From Schizophyllum amplum (lineage: Eukaryota > Basidiomycota > Agaricomycetes > Agaricales > Schizophyllaceae), in contig VDMD01000060.1 of assembly GCA_007026445.1 (NCBI GenBank), forward strand, positions 62,001 to 126,000: 64,000 nucleotides of DNA, given 5' to 3'. This document shows positions 32,801-45,207 of the stretch, piece by piece. Each line of letters starts with the position of its first letter. Position 1 is the first letter of the stretch. A program made the position numbers and the translations under genes. Under the pieces are notes generated by a model. It had not been told where the DNA came from and did no database searches. It saw nothing but the letters and a program-made list of their open reading frames with translations.

Positions 32801-35113
32801 GGTACGACTGCGAAGGGAAAGGCAGGGATGTCTCCGGAGGAGCGAGTCTATGGATAGGTGAGTGAACAGCTAGGAAAGGAAGATGCACCCTCGCCTTTTT
32901 CGCCGGATGCGATATCCTTCTTGCCTCCCCTCCAGGCTTTGTTCGATGGACGATGCCCTCCTCGCCTCGATCACTAATTAGCCGGAGTCGCACTCGCACC
33001 TAGGTGCCACGCCCGGACAACTGTGGCGCACCGCAATGTCGCCTATCCGCGCTGCTTAAGGTCAACCATCCGCGTTGCGTCGTCGCCTCCAGCGCCGCCG
33101 TATAAGCGACGTCCATTCCAGCGCGTCACAAGCTCACGCATCCGAGCACTCCCAGGCGCCTCGCAGTGCACCGTCCCTGGTCAACTACAACGCACTGTAT
33201 CGCCACCTCCGAGTCGCAGCTTCACCGCCGATGCGCATCGCGCGTGACGTCGTTTTGTCACCCTCTTGGGCATTGCCACCGCGAGGTCGCCCATCTGAGC
33301 ACACTGCGAATGCAGGTGCTCGTCAACCTGTTGCACTCCTCGCCGAGCCTGTGATTCTTGTTGCCACGATCGTTCACGCGCTCCTTGCTGCCGCTACTCC
33401 CACAGTCATCGTCGCCGGAATCGGGTCGCGGATGCTTGTCGGCCCTCCTGCTCTTGCACTGATGCCGGTCCCGCCTTTCAGTTCGCCGCCACGCTCCTCG
33501 CCGCTGCTGCTCCTGCACCCTCCTAGACTGACCCCGCAATCTCGCCGTCCACCCTCTCTCAAACACGCAAGACGCACGCAGGTGACATATGACGCGTGTG
33601 GCATTTTGTCCATCTACACGCGAGACTCCCTCTCGCCGCGAGAGGGAAGGCGTCCGCAGGCGCCAGAGGGTGTCGTCGAGGTCGGAGAGTTGGGAGTGTG
33701 GTCGGACGTGTGCATATCACGGCAAACTCAGTGGTTGAAAGGTAGTGAGAGGGCAGGCTAATTGGCCCGCAAGTCCTCCGTCAACAACTGGTCAAACATA
33801 TATTGGTGCGTGGAAGATAATTGCATTCACTACGAGGAACGAGCGTTGTCAGTTTCACCCCACCGGCATTCGTGTTGCTGGCTGGCGGTTGTACTCACCA
33901 TCCTTAGAATGCGGAGCCTGCTTCGTCTTCGTCTGTCGAAGCCACTCGTGGGGCTATGCGAGCGCACTCTTGAGCTCCAAGGCAAAGGCCGCGTGATGCT
34001 GAGCTCATGCCCGAGATAATTTACGTACACGGTTGGCTTGAGGATGCGGCAGGACGACCATGGCGGGCGAGTACTGGCTGTTGAACACTCAATGAACTAC
34101 TTAGAACAGTTGCCGCTGCACGGGGAGTGCGGGAGGAGATGAGTGCCGCAGAATGGATGCGGCAAAATACACGACTAGCCGTGATGATTGGCGCCTAAGC
34201 TGTGTAGCACAAGCGCGTGCAGGATGGCGAGGACGGTGACACGGGCGTGGTGGTTGGCTCGTCCATTGTAGTAGCGTTGCGTCCGTCGCCCGTCGACTTG
34301 TCGTTGCCTCCCTCTTCCATCTCCTTCGTCCTCGCCTCGTCGACTGGCCCGCCCGTCGCCGTTGTACGTTGCGTGTCGCCTCGCTCGCTTTTGCCTTGCC
34401 TCGGTCCGCGTCGCGTCGCTTTCATCGCCTGGCGTCGTCATCGCTCAGTCGCCCCTCCCTCCCCACACACGTCACCCCTCGCCTTGACTCCTGCCTCTCC
34501 CACGTTTAAGGTGCAGTCGACGATGTCGCTGGCGTGCTATATCGTCCGAGTGTCAACAATGTGTCCCGTCCGAGCGTCGACAGCGCGCCTCTTCTTGGTG
34601 TGTCGATGGCAAGGTTGCTCGAGCCCACGTCACTCTCTTGGCGATGGCGGCGCGTCTTGCTCCCGCGTCGACGGACCGTGTAGTTGGCGTTGATGGCGCG
34701 TCGCATCTTTATTGCGTCGATGGCATGGCTCGCTCCCACGTTAACGGTGCATCTCGTCCTCGCGTCGGCGAGCGCGGATGCGCGCCTGTTGAGTTGTGAA
34801 GCAGACGGACGCCTAGCGCGAATATCCCAGCGTCGAGCTCGAGCGTCTCCACATCGAGGTATCCCTGCTCGAGCTCAGACGTCCTGACGTCAACATCGAG
34901 TATACAACGTCGAGCTCGAGGAGCGCAGTAATAATCTCAATAAGCGCATGGAGCTGCGCGGCAATCCGACAAGCAATGGGCGATAAAGGCGAGTCCGGCG
35001 GGCAAGGTCAGAGATGGGACGATGACGTGACACAGCTGAGTCCTGCCAGTCGAAAGCGAGAGGTGAAGGTGAGGGTAGAGGCGGCGGTGGGAGAACAGGC
35101 AGCGGGCGGGAGG

Positions 35114-35192
35114 ACAGGGCGAGGGCGAGGGCGAGGGCGAGGGCGAGGGCGAGGGCGAGGGCGAGGGCGAGGGCGAGGGCGAGCGAGGGCGA
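35114..35192 (+). repeat. GGGCGA hexanucleotide microsatellite
   Basis: About 11 near-perfect GAGGGC units followed by two imperfect ones. In one frame they read as an Arg-Gly run; no gene model supports translation. Confidence 0.85.
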
Positions 35193-36536
35193 GGCGAGGG
35201 AGCGAAGCCCTCCTGCTCCTGATCGTGCTGCGTCGCGTCTATGCTCAGCTCATCTGCAAGGAAGGGGCGGGGGCCGTCCTTGATGGCGTCGGAGTCGAGT
35301 CCTTCCGGCTACTGCCGGCGACATCCTTGCTCAAGTTCCAACGATGCGCCAGACAGAGTGGCCGCCATCATCAACGGCGAGCTTCGTCTCCTTGAACACC
35401 TCGAGGACCGGAACCTCCTCCGAACGGTCGCGCAGATACACGATGACGACAAAGGGCCCGCATGAGTGGTTCACATCCATGAGGGCTGCGGGATGTATTC
35501 TTCGAACATGACCAGGCTGAAGAACGATGTTAGTGAAGCATAGGGCGTTACAAGGGATGAGGACGTACTAACGCGAAGCAGATGAAGGCGTTGCAGCGCC
35601 TCGTCACTCGCTGGTCGCTCGTCGCCCATTACCCATCGTCACGCCTGGCCCAATGCCTCCTTCTTGACCCTCTCCTTCACCTATCGCCCAGTCTATCGTC
35701 GCTCAATTTCCTCCTCGCCCTCCTCGCCTTTGACTTGCTAGAAATAGTCACGCGGTGGCGGCGACGGTCCCTGTGTCTGTTCTTGTGCGCCGTTCTGTAT
35801 CTTCTCTAAAGACCCTATCAGATTAGCCATCGAGTTGGAAGAGCACATAGGGCACGTACCTAGACGTAGGCACGCCGCGCGTCGCGCGCCCCAGCCCTCC
35901 TGGAGATGTGCGTGCCGGCGGCGTGCGAGATGCCCCTCAGCAGACGTCTACGGAATCGGGTGTATCAAGAAGCGAGTTACGCGATGAATCATCATAGCTA
36001 CGTACTCCTGCTGTCCGCGCAACATTGCAAACAACGCGCGACGGACAGAATGTTTATTGTCAGATAAGTAGCGGGCCCAGGAGGGCGGTAATTGTTGCCT
36101 TCGGTAGTGGTTCGGTCTCTGAGGATGTTCAGCTCGTGACGTTGATACCGTCCGGCAAAATTCGCACTTTCAAAGCACGCGTCATATGTGGTTGAGCCAG
36201 GTCTCAGCACCCCTGTCAGGGCGACCTGAGGCGCTTTGTGCGTTTCTTTGGTGATTAAAGGCAGCACCGTTTGCAGGATTGCAATCGAGGTCGAGGGCTA
36301 TAGAGATGATCGTCAGATCCTTAGACGCGCGAGAACTGTGGACAGCAAAGCAGCGAAATCCCACTTTATCGACTTACTTCGCCCACCGCATGCTCCACCC
36401 TCGCAGAGAGCGCTGCTCAGCGATGTGGGCCCGCCAACTAACCAGCAACCGCCCGTAACATCCATGACGCCCGTCCGCACGATTGGCACGTCCAGTAGAT
36501 CACCCACCGGCTCGCCCGCCAATCCACGCACGAGTC

Positions 36537-39500
36537 CTACGTCTGCTTGCAACAGCTTGAAGGCGGCCTTCGAGGCAGAGGGCGCGTCGGCGAGTGCGCG
36601 TAAGTTTTGATAGGCCGAGTCAGCGCCACAGCAGCGCCTTCTGGTGTGCGTGCCAGGGCCTTGTCTGCTGCATCGAAGAGCGGGTCAGCGTCGGCAGTGA
36701 GGCGCGCAGCCCATATATCGAGGGCTTCCTCGACAAAGGATGAAAAGGGCATCCTCGCCGACAACTCAAGAGGAGAGTGGAGGCCGGGGAGGGCGGTCTG
36801 GGAACAGTTGAGCAGATTGTGTCGTGATCGCATAGCCGGTACGCCTTCGCGCCTGCGAAATCCTGCGAAATGGCTCCAGGGACAAGCGTCAGGCAAGAAG
36901 CGGCACTGACAGAACAGAAACGCCGAGGGCATCACAGAACATACCTGGAAACCTTCATTACGACGAAACTCTTCTGCGAAGACCGAGTCTTCATCTCCGC
37001 AGCGTCCATCTTGCCTTTGTACGCCGCCGCCCCCTGCCTTGCTCCTATTGCGCCAGCCGCCCTCAAGATTGTCTTGCCCGTCAACCTTGTTTCCATCGAG
37101 GGACATCATCCGCGTCAGAGGCGACATCTTCCAGCCCTGCGAATTGTTCTCCCTCACCGACATACGAAAGTCGGTGAACGACCGCAACGCGCCCAGTTTC
37201 CGCAGCCCAGGTGGGGCGTCAGTTTACTAGACAGCCTCGGAACGTCCATAGAAGCACGTTCGCTGACGAGGTCCTAGACGTCCGCCTGCTCATCCGAGGC
37301 CTTGAGTTCCGCACGTTCCAGACGGCCCGACCAGAAGTATTCCATAATCTTGCGACCCATGGCAGCGTGGAGCTGGAGTCGGAATGGATGCGGCTGCACT
37401 TGAAAGAGTTCGTAGATGGTGATGCCGCCAGCAGGCGCAAGTACTGACCAGTTCGCCAGCAAGAGTAGGCCTCGTTGTAGATATAGCTTTAGTCGACGCA
37501 TTCTTTCAGCACATGTATCAGAGGGACTGACCTTGAGAAAATTCGCCGGCTCATCGTGCTTCGCCAAAATCTCCTGCCATACCGCATCCCGAGAACCATC
37601 GATGCCTGAAGGTTCCCCACAGACAGGTGATTCACAGTCGAGCTACCCTGCCGGCAGAGCCAGTGGAAGTACGTGTCCTGCACGACGAGCTTCGCCAGCA
37701 TATCCCTGCTCTTATCCAACATCCGCCACGAAATCTCGGAATACGACGTGGGCAGCATGACCGCGGATTTGTCTGCCATATAGTCGTCCGAGCGATCCTG
37801 AGCCAGCTTGATAGCGTCGAACAAGCAGCTCCTCCGACAGCAGGTAAATGTGAGCGCGGAGCTTGAGCTTCTCCACTCGTGTTGACGGGTCCGCGAGGTT
37901 GACCGAGGAGCCTGCGGCCCTTTGCATTTCTATAGCATGGCGAAGGCGTTGATGAATCGAGAAAACCACCTTGGCGGCCGACGCGAGGTCTGTAAAGTCG
38001 TACGCAAAGAGCAGCGTCTCCAGCTTGTCGAGACGCGTCTTGTGGGCAGGATTGGATAACAGAAGTACCTTAGCGATGACGCGCGTGATAAATTGGAAGT
38101 GGTCCTCCGTTGCGCCCACGAAGAAGCGAGGGGAATGTATACGGATGAGGTCCTGTGGATTATCAGAATTGCGCCACCGTCACTGGAAAGCTGTGCATAC
38201 CGTTTGGTCTTGCAGATGGTGGACGTTCACAAGGGCATGCTTATGATGAGATGCGTGGGTTATAGCGAAGGTGATGTTGTTTCTCAAGCACCGCATCCGT
38301 TTGAGGGACGATACGATCGAAAAGCCGGCCTCGCATCGAAGATCAATGAGGACCTCGAGCGGCACACATCCGTCACCAGCTTGGTCTTTTCCGGCCGGCG
38401 AGAGCATCTGCAAACCTGACAATGACGCGTAACTCCTGGAGTGACAGAGATAGATTAGCGCTGTCCAGACACTATTGAACTATGACAACGTACCTGGACA
38501 TGATCCTGGCGCTGACTGGGTCCTTGGCGTTCAGCTCATCCATGACGGCAAACGTCTGCATCTTGGCTTGAATAGCGGCAAGAATGGTGATTGCTTCGGT
38601 ATCCCCGTCAGCGCGCAGTGCGCCGGACAACCTAGCAAAAGCCCGACAGAGCTTGCAAGTAAAGACACGCCTGCCGGCCAGCTGTGCAGTGGATCCACGT
38701 CGCAGATATCAAGAGGAACGGCAAGAGTTTCCCGTGTATCATCTTGAGAGTTGGTCTTCCGACCCTCGCCGCTGATGATCTTCAAGGCAAGAGCTGCCAT
38801 CTGCGCTGGGTTTTGCGTAGATCCTTCCAAAGATTCTTCCAACGGTTCGTCCTTCAATACTGTGTTCGCCTGATCTAGGATGAAGATGGCAGCTCTGTTG
38901 ATAAGTTAGCGTTATTTCAGACATCGGACGTGCCGCTGACCTTGTTGCAAGATGAAATTCATTCCCTCGTCGAGCGCAGGACAGATAGTAGTACTGCAAC
39001 ATAATCTGCACGGCACATCAGCATCGACGCTTGGATAGCTGTGAGAAGTACCGACGTCGCGGATGGCACTGTCGAAGATCTTGGGACAATGGACTTGGAA
39101 GACATTGTCGAATTCAGTCCATCCGTCAGGTGAGACGGTATCCGATGGCAAGCGGTAGTCCTGTTCTTCCATTTTGCTATCGGGTCGGGCGTCAAGCTCC
39201 TGTAGATGTGCTATGTATTCCTCAAGCATGGTAACCATGTGTTGGACGGGCTCGACGTTCTCCTGAGCATTCATTAGAACGACAGGCGGGTTGTCCTGCG
39301 TAGCGCGTACCTTGTCCGAATACGAGTCTGACTTCGAATCTGACATGTTTATTGCTAGCTTCATGTCCACCACCCGTCGTGATGTGAGGTCGATCTGGAT
39401 CTCCGGTATGGCTATGGGCCATAAGATAGACGTCAGAGGAAGATGGTATGAGACTCACAAGCCTGCATATCGAGGAGACAATCGTGTGATGATCCATTGC

Positions 39501-41404
39501 CGAACTTCGTCTTGAGGTCTTCGTCCGGATGCGGGGAGTTCACGGGATCGCGCTTGAAGTAGGCGATGTAAGGGCACATTGCGACTGGGAGAAAATGTAG
39601 CATTGGGTTGTCGATGGGCTGCCAGTCGAGTTCAACGAAGTCGTCCGCGTCGTATCAAGTGCAGAATTGAGAGGACGTAGGAAGGTCAGTTGAAGATGAA
39701 TAGTTGCCCCGATGCTCAGGATTCGTGACTGGGACGGCTTGCTTGAGGAGTTCGGGGAACGTCGCAAGTACAGCACACAAATCCAGATCCTTGACGCGCA
39801 CTTCAGCAGCGTAGAAAGGCTTTCGTCGGATGACCTTTGTAGTGTTGGAATGCATGCCGGGTACGACCATCTCTTGCTCTATTTCGTGGAAATCGGCCTG
39901 GAAATCCTTCAAGAGACCTTCCACCCCCATCGAGGATGTGACGCCTTCAACCCACGCTATTCCAATGGTCAGCGCGAAGGGATAACCAATATATAAAGCA
40001 AAGTACTCTGACGAAAGTCGTCGATATATGCGTGCATGAGGTACAGCTGCGGGACGGATATCCTGTACTTGATCGTCGCCAGATGCCGGCCGAATCTGGG
40101 TGTTGAGAGCCGACTGCCAAGATGTATTTCCCTTGCCGTATTGGTAGAGACAGAACTCCATCGAAAAGGTGCCACCAAGATCAGAAATGTACAAAGCTCT
40201 TCGGCGTCAGATGCAGTGTGCCAGAGTTCTTGAGATGTCCGAGCTTCCTCGGGCGAATGCACGACGTCAATGATATGGAGAGATGCATGAAATCCGAGCG
40301 GAAGCCATGATACAAGTCGCCTGCAGACTGCATCTCTGTCAGCGACGCCCGTCATGAGGGTGGCGAGCTAATCACCTTCGCAATCGCAGACGGTGGCTTT
40401 GCTTTGTTTTGCAAGTGCACCGAGTAGTGAGGCGCGAAGTCAAGAAGTCGACATGAGCGATTGAACGACTCTCCTGTACACTTCATGCTTTCCTCCCCGC
40501 ATGACTGCTCGCAGATGAACCTAAGCCCGAACCGAACCTCCTAATGGAGTCCAGCACGCGCATTAAGTCTTGCGTTGCAGCACTGTAGCTGACCGCCGTC
40601 GCATCCGTCAAAACCTGAACCTGAGACAACGCGTACGTCTTCACCGGCATTATAGTCTTCGGCCCCGAGATTGACAGCGGCGGTATGCTGCGCCTAGGTG
40701 TTCGAACCAGTCGACCGAGGCCTCCTCGCCCATCTCCTCGCTGGTGATCAAGTCCGCATCGAATTCAAGAGCATGGTTGACACCGAATGAGTGGGGAAGA
40801 ATATATAGCAAGGGAATCGGGTAGTCGCGAATTTCACCGCACGCGGTGGATGCCGTGAGATGAATATGCATAGGGACCGGCAGAGTGAAGACCGAGTCCA
40901 ATGGAACCCCGTCGCCTTGTTCATGCATGAACTGGGAGGCGGTCCATAGGGAACGATGGCGGGCCGAGTAGAAGAGAGGCACTTTCAGAGTCTCGTCAAC
41001 ATTGACCTGCGACGGTACCGCAAGTTCTCCAGGACAGTCAACTCTGACTCCTCGCGCGACATGCGAAGCCGCTCCAATAGCGTCTTGTATGTCCAAAAGT
41101 TGACCTCGTCCAGCCGATGTCGCGCTTCCTCTATAGACACCGTATGGGCAGTGCTGAAGTCGTAGTCTGGCCGCAGTCCAGTCGCTCCGGGGGTACCTCC
41201 GAAGTCTCTTCTCCGAGAATCTTGTGGAGCACATTGATCGTGGATGGACGTGCATGGAAGCGTCGCATTGCTCGTACCGGCACCAAAATTGAGCCTTGGC
41301 TTGTCTCTGGTGGGGACAGTGAAAAGTGGGGAAGGTGGGGAAGATGGCTGAACCGGGGCCGCCCGAAACACCCTTGGTTGAGCGCAGGGCCGCTTCAGCA
41401 ACAC
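36537..41404 (-). pseudogene. FMP27/BLTP2-like lipid-transfer protein, truncated and decayed
   Basis: Minus-strand fragments follow in the order of the C-terminal half of FMP27 (Hobbit/BLTP2, a bridge-like lipid transfer protein at ER–plasma membrane contacts). From 41404 downward they are SIEEARHRLDEVNFW; IRDYPIPLLYI with ITSEEMGEEASVDWFE (40650–40800); PVKTYALSQ with YSAATQDLMRVLDSI (40550–40650); FVELDWQP with MCPYIAYFKRDP and KFGNGSSHDCLL (39480–39650); WTEFDNVFQVHCPKIF (39070–39130); IMLQYYYLSCARRGNEFHLA (38940–39010); YDFTDLASAAKVVFSIHQRL (37930–38010); SSTVNHLSVGNLQA (37595–37640); GGITIYELFQVQPHPFRLQL and IMEYFW (37335–37430). The roughly 1,000+ residue N-terminal half is absent and the frame shifts between the blocks at about 41015 without room for an intron. 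Intact family members are usually over 2,000 residues, so this is a broken copy. Confidence 0.65.
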
Positions 41405-42006
41405 GCTGTCGAAGTCGCACCCAAGGAGCGCTTCATTCGTTGTCGTCGAGGGCCGCGCGCAGGTGTACGGAGTTGCGGCGCGTCGTCTCGTTCACGCGCG
41501 CTTCGTCTCAATGGTGCTTCATCTCCTCTGGCGCGCTCAGGCATACTTCGTATCGTTGCGAGCGTGTTGGACCACGGGGTGCGTCACGTCGCGGCTGAGC
41601 CCAGGAGCGCTTCGACGAGGCCGTGTTCGAATGAGGGGGAGAGGGGCGTCTTGAAGAGAAAAGAGCGGGACAGCGTTGAGCTTCATATCTCCTGAGAGGA
41701 TGTAAGGGTCCTGCGCATGTTCTCTTGGTAAGTAAATATATTGGCAAATCCTGCTCGAATCGAATGGAAAACCCGCTCGTTCAATGAGAACCCAGATGCT
41801 CACCGGAACCCCTTCAGCCTGGTGACCCATCGTCACCGTGTCCGACCTGTAAGTTCATGGCTGAAGCCCAACCGTGTCTTTGTGGGATTGAAGCGGGGAG
41901 CGAATTGTTCTCGATGATGGTCAGAAGCAATCAATGCAAGTAGCCTTTACTTCACGCGTAAACTCAAACACACAACGTGTAAGTAAGGAAATGGCGACCG
42001 CCCGCA

Positions 42007-43672
42007 TTATGAATTACAAGGACAGTTTCTGCCACAAGCGCGACAATATCTAGCTACACGTTGTCCTGGTCGAAAAAAGTCTGCGCGAGAGCTCATGGGC
42101 TCGTCGACCCATGATATGAGATATTTGACAATGGTAAGGTGAGTGAAATCGGTACTCCAACCGCCCCATTCACAAACTCGGCGGATGTTCCATCTGCGGT
42201 CCACAATGAGGTACTGGCATCCACCTCGCCTGAACGAGTGCGTGCCATAAGGACTGTAGTTGATTCCGATGTCGATGAGGTTGTTCCGGAACAATTCAAG
42301 GAAGGTCTCGGCAGTCTGAAGGCCAGTCAGTACACAACTAAATGATATATAGAGCCTGTACCATGTGATCCGCGGTTCTACCAAGTCCAGTCTTGACTTG
42401 GCGACCATCCACAGTGAGCTTAGGAAATAGATACCCAGTTCTGATGCCAGACGCGTCCAACCATTCACAGAGGGCGCGTACGGGGCACAAAAAGGCTTCA
42501 TCACTCTCCATCAACCACAGGATGAAAGGTGCGATATCTGAAGCGCAGAGTAAGTAATGCACAGTCGTAGTGAGACGATCATGGAGATGCCAATGCTGCA
42601 CTCACTGCCATGTTGATCTGTCTTCCTGAAGGGTAGGCGTAGCTCAATGCTCCCATCGCGGTGGAATGTGAGATCCTGCATTTCAATACGCAGGACCTCG
42701 TCGAACCGGAGAAGACAAATGAACGCGAGGGTATATGCACATTGCAGTAGGCGTGCTCTCAAATCATCGGGCTGACGTCCCTCGGAATTTCGGCGATTGC
42801 GCACATATACTCGTTTCATGATGTCCTGCAACCAGTGTCGGTCAAATAACGATACAGGAGTGCGTGTAGTGAATGCGCACGATCGAAACAGCACGTGCGC
42901 TTGTTGGTCCCTCTCCTGCCTGCGCCTGTAAGACAGAATACGAATGAGTGTCCTATCGGTATGAATAGATGACCAACCTTGCGTCGCTGAAGCGCGATCA
43001 TGTATCGCGAAACCAGGGCTGAGATGGATGGGTTGCCAACCATTTCGCCAGTTGCGCGATCCTTGTGCCATTCTATGTTCCCAAGACCAAAGAATATGCC
43101 GAAAAGATACGTCAATGCTGCACGTATCTTCTGCGCTGTTGTATAACCACTCCGCCGCTGATTGGCTGGCTTATCTTTGCCAGTTCTGAAGTCGATATTG
43201 TCGCTTCTACAAAGCCTGTCAGCTCAGGTACGAAGCACATTGCTGCAGACGTACTCGTCCATGACAAAGCCACAGATCAGCTGAGGCATCTCCTCGCACG
43301 GATTCTCGCCCCATTGCTCGTCGTCTGCCTTGATGAATTTGTTCGCCACTAACCAGATATAGAAGCGATTCCCAAGACTGAAGCCAATCAACGAGACGTA
43401 CATTACACGAAGTTGCCAACACACCTTCGATAATCAGCTTCCGTCTTGCTGTTCACCGATTGAGCAGCCTGCCCAAGGGCAGCTTTGAGGGTCCCAAGCG
43501 CTGCCCGAAACTGGGAAGTCCTTCTCTCCGGAATGACCGTCTCTTGCTCCGCTGAGAGGTCATCATGGAGAGCAAGCTGATCGGTTAACGCCTGCTCGGA
43601 GTCCAGATCAACAGTTCCACCAAGGGCAAAGGTCAGACCGGCGAAGGGAGAATTAACGTTATTGTCGGTCAT
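42007..43672 (-). CDS. Tyrosine recombinase (DNA breaking–rejoining enzyme)
   Basis: Multi-exon gene beginning MTDNNVNSPFAGL at 43672 and ending at 42007. Exons are roughly 43672–43436, 43389–43254, 43208–42970, 42925–42605, 42545–42355 and 42320–42007. The N-terminal part is helical (KTEADYR…RFYIWLVANKFI). The catalytic domain shows an arginine in the helix FICLLRFDEVLRI, the H-x-x-R of GTHSFRRGG, a tryptophan in WGGW and a tyrosine in VKYLI, matching the R…HxxR…W…Y tetrad of phage-integrase-type recombinases. Fungal members occur in Crypton DNA transposons, in DIRS/Ngaro retroelements and as domesticated families. No reverse transcriptase is seen next to it, which favours a Crypton-like or domesticated enzyme. 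It directly abuts the broken 5' end of the FMP27-like pseudogene. Confidence 0.7.
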
Positions 43673-43989
43673 GGGGGATGGAAAGTAGAAGAGGGGGGGG
43701 AGTGACTCGATTTGGAAAAAAAGGGTGAACATGTCAGAAGGCGAGACTTTCCGAATCGGAGAAAAGGACCGAGCATCAACGAAATCCCCAGGAAATCCCG
43801 ATTTTCAATTGCGTAGACTCGCTGTGGCATGCCCGAAAGCGCGAAAAATCGCCAGGGAAAAGCCCAGGCCGCCTAAGGATAATTCTCCGGACTACGGGCC
43901 GGACAAGATTGCGAGAGTAGCCGGCCCGAAAAGCCGCAAGCTGGCCAGAGATACAGAAACCCACAAAATAATCAGGAGTCCCTCACCGG

Positions 43990-44240
43990 CGCATACGATC
44001 TCCCACCGATGCAGCCTCCAGCGCCCAAACCCGTACATGAAGAGCACCCCAGGCAGCCCCGGAGTCCGCATCCCCCGGTGGGCCCAATCTCACGCAACCC
44101 CCCGCCGACCTGGCCAAGGGGGAGTGGAAGGCCCAGTACGACGAATACGCCGTGTCCTAGAAATCCCAGTCTGCCGCCGAGGCGCGCGACAAGACCGAGA
44201 AGGAGCGCCAGAAGTGGGAGGAGCAGTGGACTGCATAGCG
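43990..44240 (+). pseudogene. Unidentified gene fragment with in-frame stop
   Basis: A readable segment PADLAKGEWKAQYDEYAVS is cut by a TAG near 44158 and continues as AAEARDKTEKERQKWEEQW before another stop. The charged helical text looks like real former coding sequence, but I cannot name the gene. Confidence 0.35.
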
Positions 44241-44249
44241 GGCGGGAGC

Positions 44250-44635
44250 CAGGTGAACTCGCTTGCCGCGTTTTCGGCCTGAGAGCAGGTCTCGCGGCAG
44301 CAGCCGCACCTCGCGCCAACCTCGCGCAGCCCGCACCCGCGTCGCTCAGTCCCGCAGACGTACGCGACCTCGTGGCGGGCGAGCTCGAGAAGCAGGTGTG
44401 TGTCGTACCATATGGACGTCTTCGACTCGTCCCTGCCCCCGCGTCCCGCGCCGTCGCGCTCGCGTCCGCGTTGGCCATCAACCTCTTCCTGCCTTTCGTC
44501 AATGGCATCATACTGGGCTTCGGCGAGATCTTCGCCAAGAACATTGTCATCAAGTGGTCTGGATGGGCACCGTCAGCACCTGAATCAACCGCAGCGAGCG
44601 CAGGGTTAAGCACCCGATTGTACCGTCGGTGAGAG
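44250..44635 (+). pseudogene. Mim1/TOM13-like outer-membrane protein relic
   Basis: The 3' part reads ALAINLFLPFVNGIILGFGE, then IFAKNIVIKWSGW. This is the transmembrane and downstream pattern of the fungal Mim1/TOM13 family, small proteins that insert helical proteins into the mitochondrial outer membrane. Upstream, SPADVRDLVAGELEKQ is followed by sequence whose better reading (SYHMDVFDSSLPP) lies in another frame, which suggests a frameshift near 44400. No clear start or promoter is seen. Confidence 0.45.
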
Positions 44636-44639
44636 GATT

Positions 44640-45207
44640 GGAGCTTACACTGGAACAGTGGACAATGCCTATATATGTAGTGAAACTCCCCAAATTGAAT
44701 GCACTCACTCCTGCTCGCGCCTCTCCATGCGCGCGACGCGATCCTGTGTGCGCCTGCCCAAAGTCACAATTCTCCACCCGCAAGACCAGCCAATAGTATT
44801 CAAATAGTGAGATGGATGATCAGTATGCAATTGAGACGTTGCAAGAATGATACAGAGGTACATGTGTACAACAAGTTCGTGGGTGTAGAGAGGCGCATCG
44901 TACTTACAGCCGTGTCCTTCGGCATTTGCGCAATAGCCTGCCGGGCGCCCAGGTCGCCCAGCACATCCTCCTTGATGGGTCAGGTCAGTTTATGTGCCAC
45001 GGTACGAGCGCTTGCAATCGTACCTCCACTAAGGATACTGGAAAGACATATAAGCAGGGGCAGCACTCGACAGGACAAAAAGTACTCACGCATCGAAGGG
45101 CACTGTCCGATGATAGTGCTCGAACGCGGAACCCATGCCTGATTGCGTGACCGCGACCACCGAAGATCTATGAAGAGGACAATGAGCACATATTCCCAGC
45201 CTTGATA
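44640..45207. other. Gap with orphan exon-like pieces
   Basis: Minus-strand pieces EDVLGDLGARQAIAQMPKDT (about 44905–44970) and SGMGSAFEHYHRTVPFDA (about 45085–45145) each end at a GTAAGT or GTGAGT donor. They do not belong to the dynamin next door and I cannot identify them. Confidence 0.35.

Larger units (their letters stand above)
28914..36536. other. Long stretch without a convincing gene
   Basis: I find no complete gene. Isolated exon-like pieces on the minus strand have splice-like ends but no partners: near 30590–30680 (TEIMDDRRITDLFRTLPAEK followed by a GTGAGT donor) and near 35340–35465 (VVIVYLRDRSEEVPVLEVFK, ended by a stop). They may be remnants of old genes. The rest is biased, repeat-rich DNA, including a CCCAA run near 29155–29185. 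Confidence 0.45.

Noticed and set aside
34976..35395. Arg-Gly-rich frame that could be called an RGG protein.
   Set aside because: The Arg-Gly run is simply a GGGCGA microsatellite; flanking text shows no coding character.
43725..44282. Plus-strand basic frame starting MNMSEGETFRIGEKD.
   Set aside because: It overlaps the 5' end of the recombinase gene and runs through several unrelated fragments; no homologous pattern is recognised across its length.
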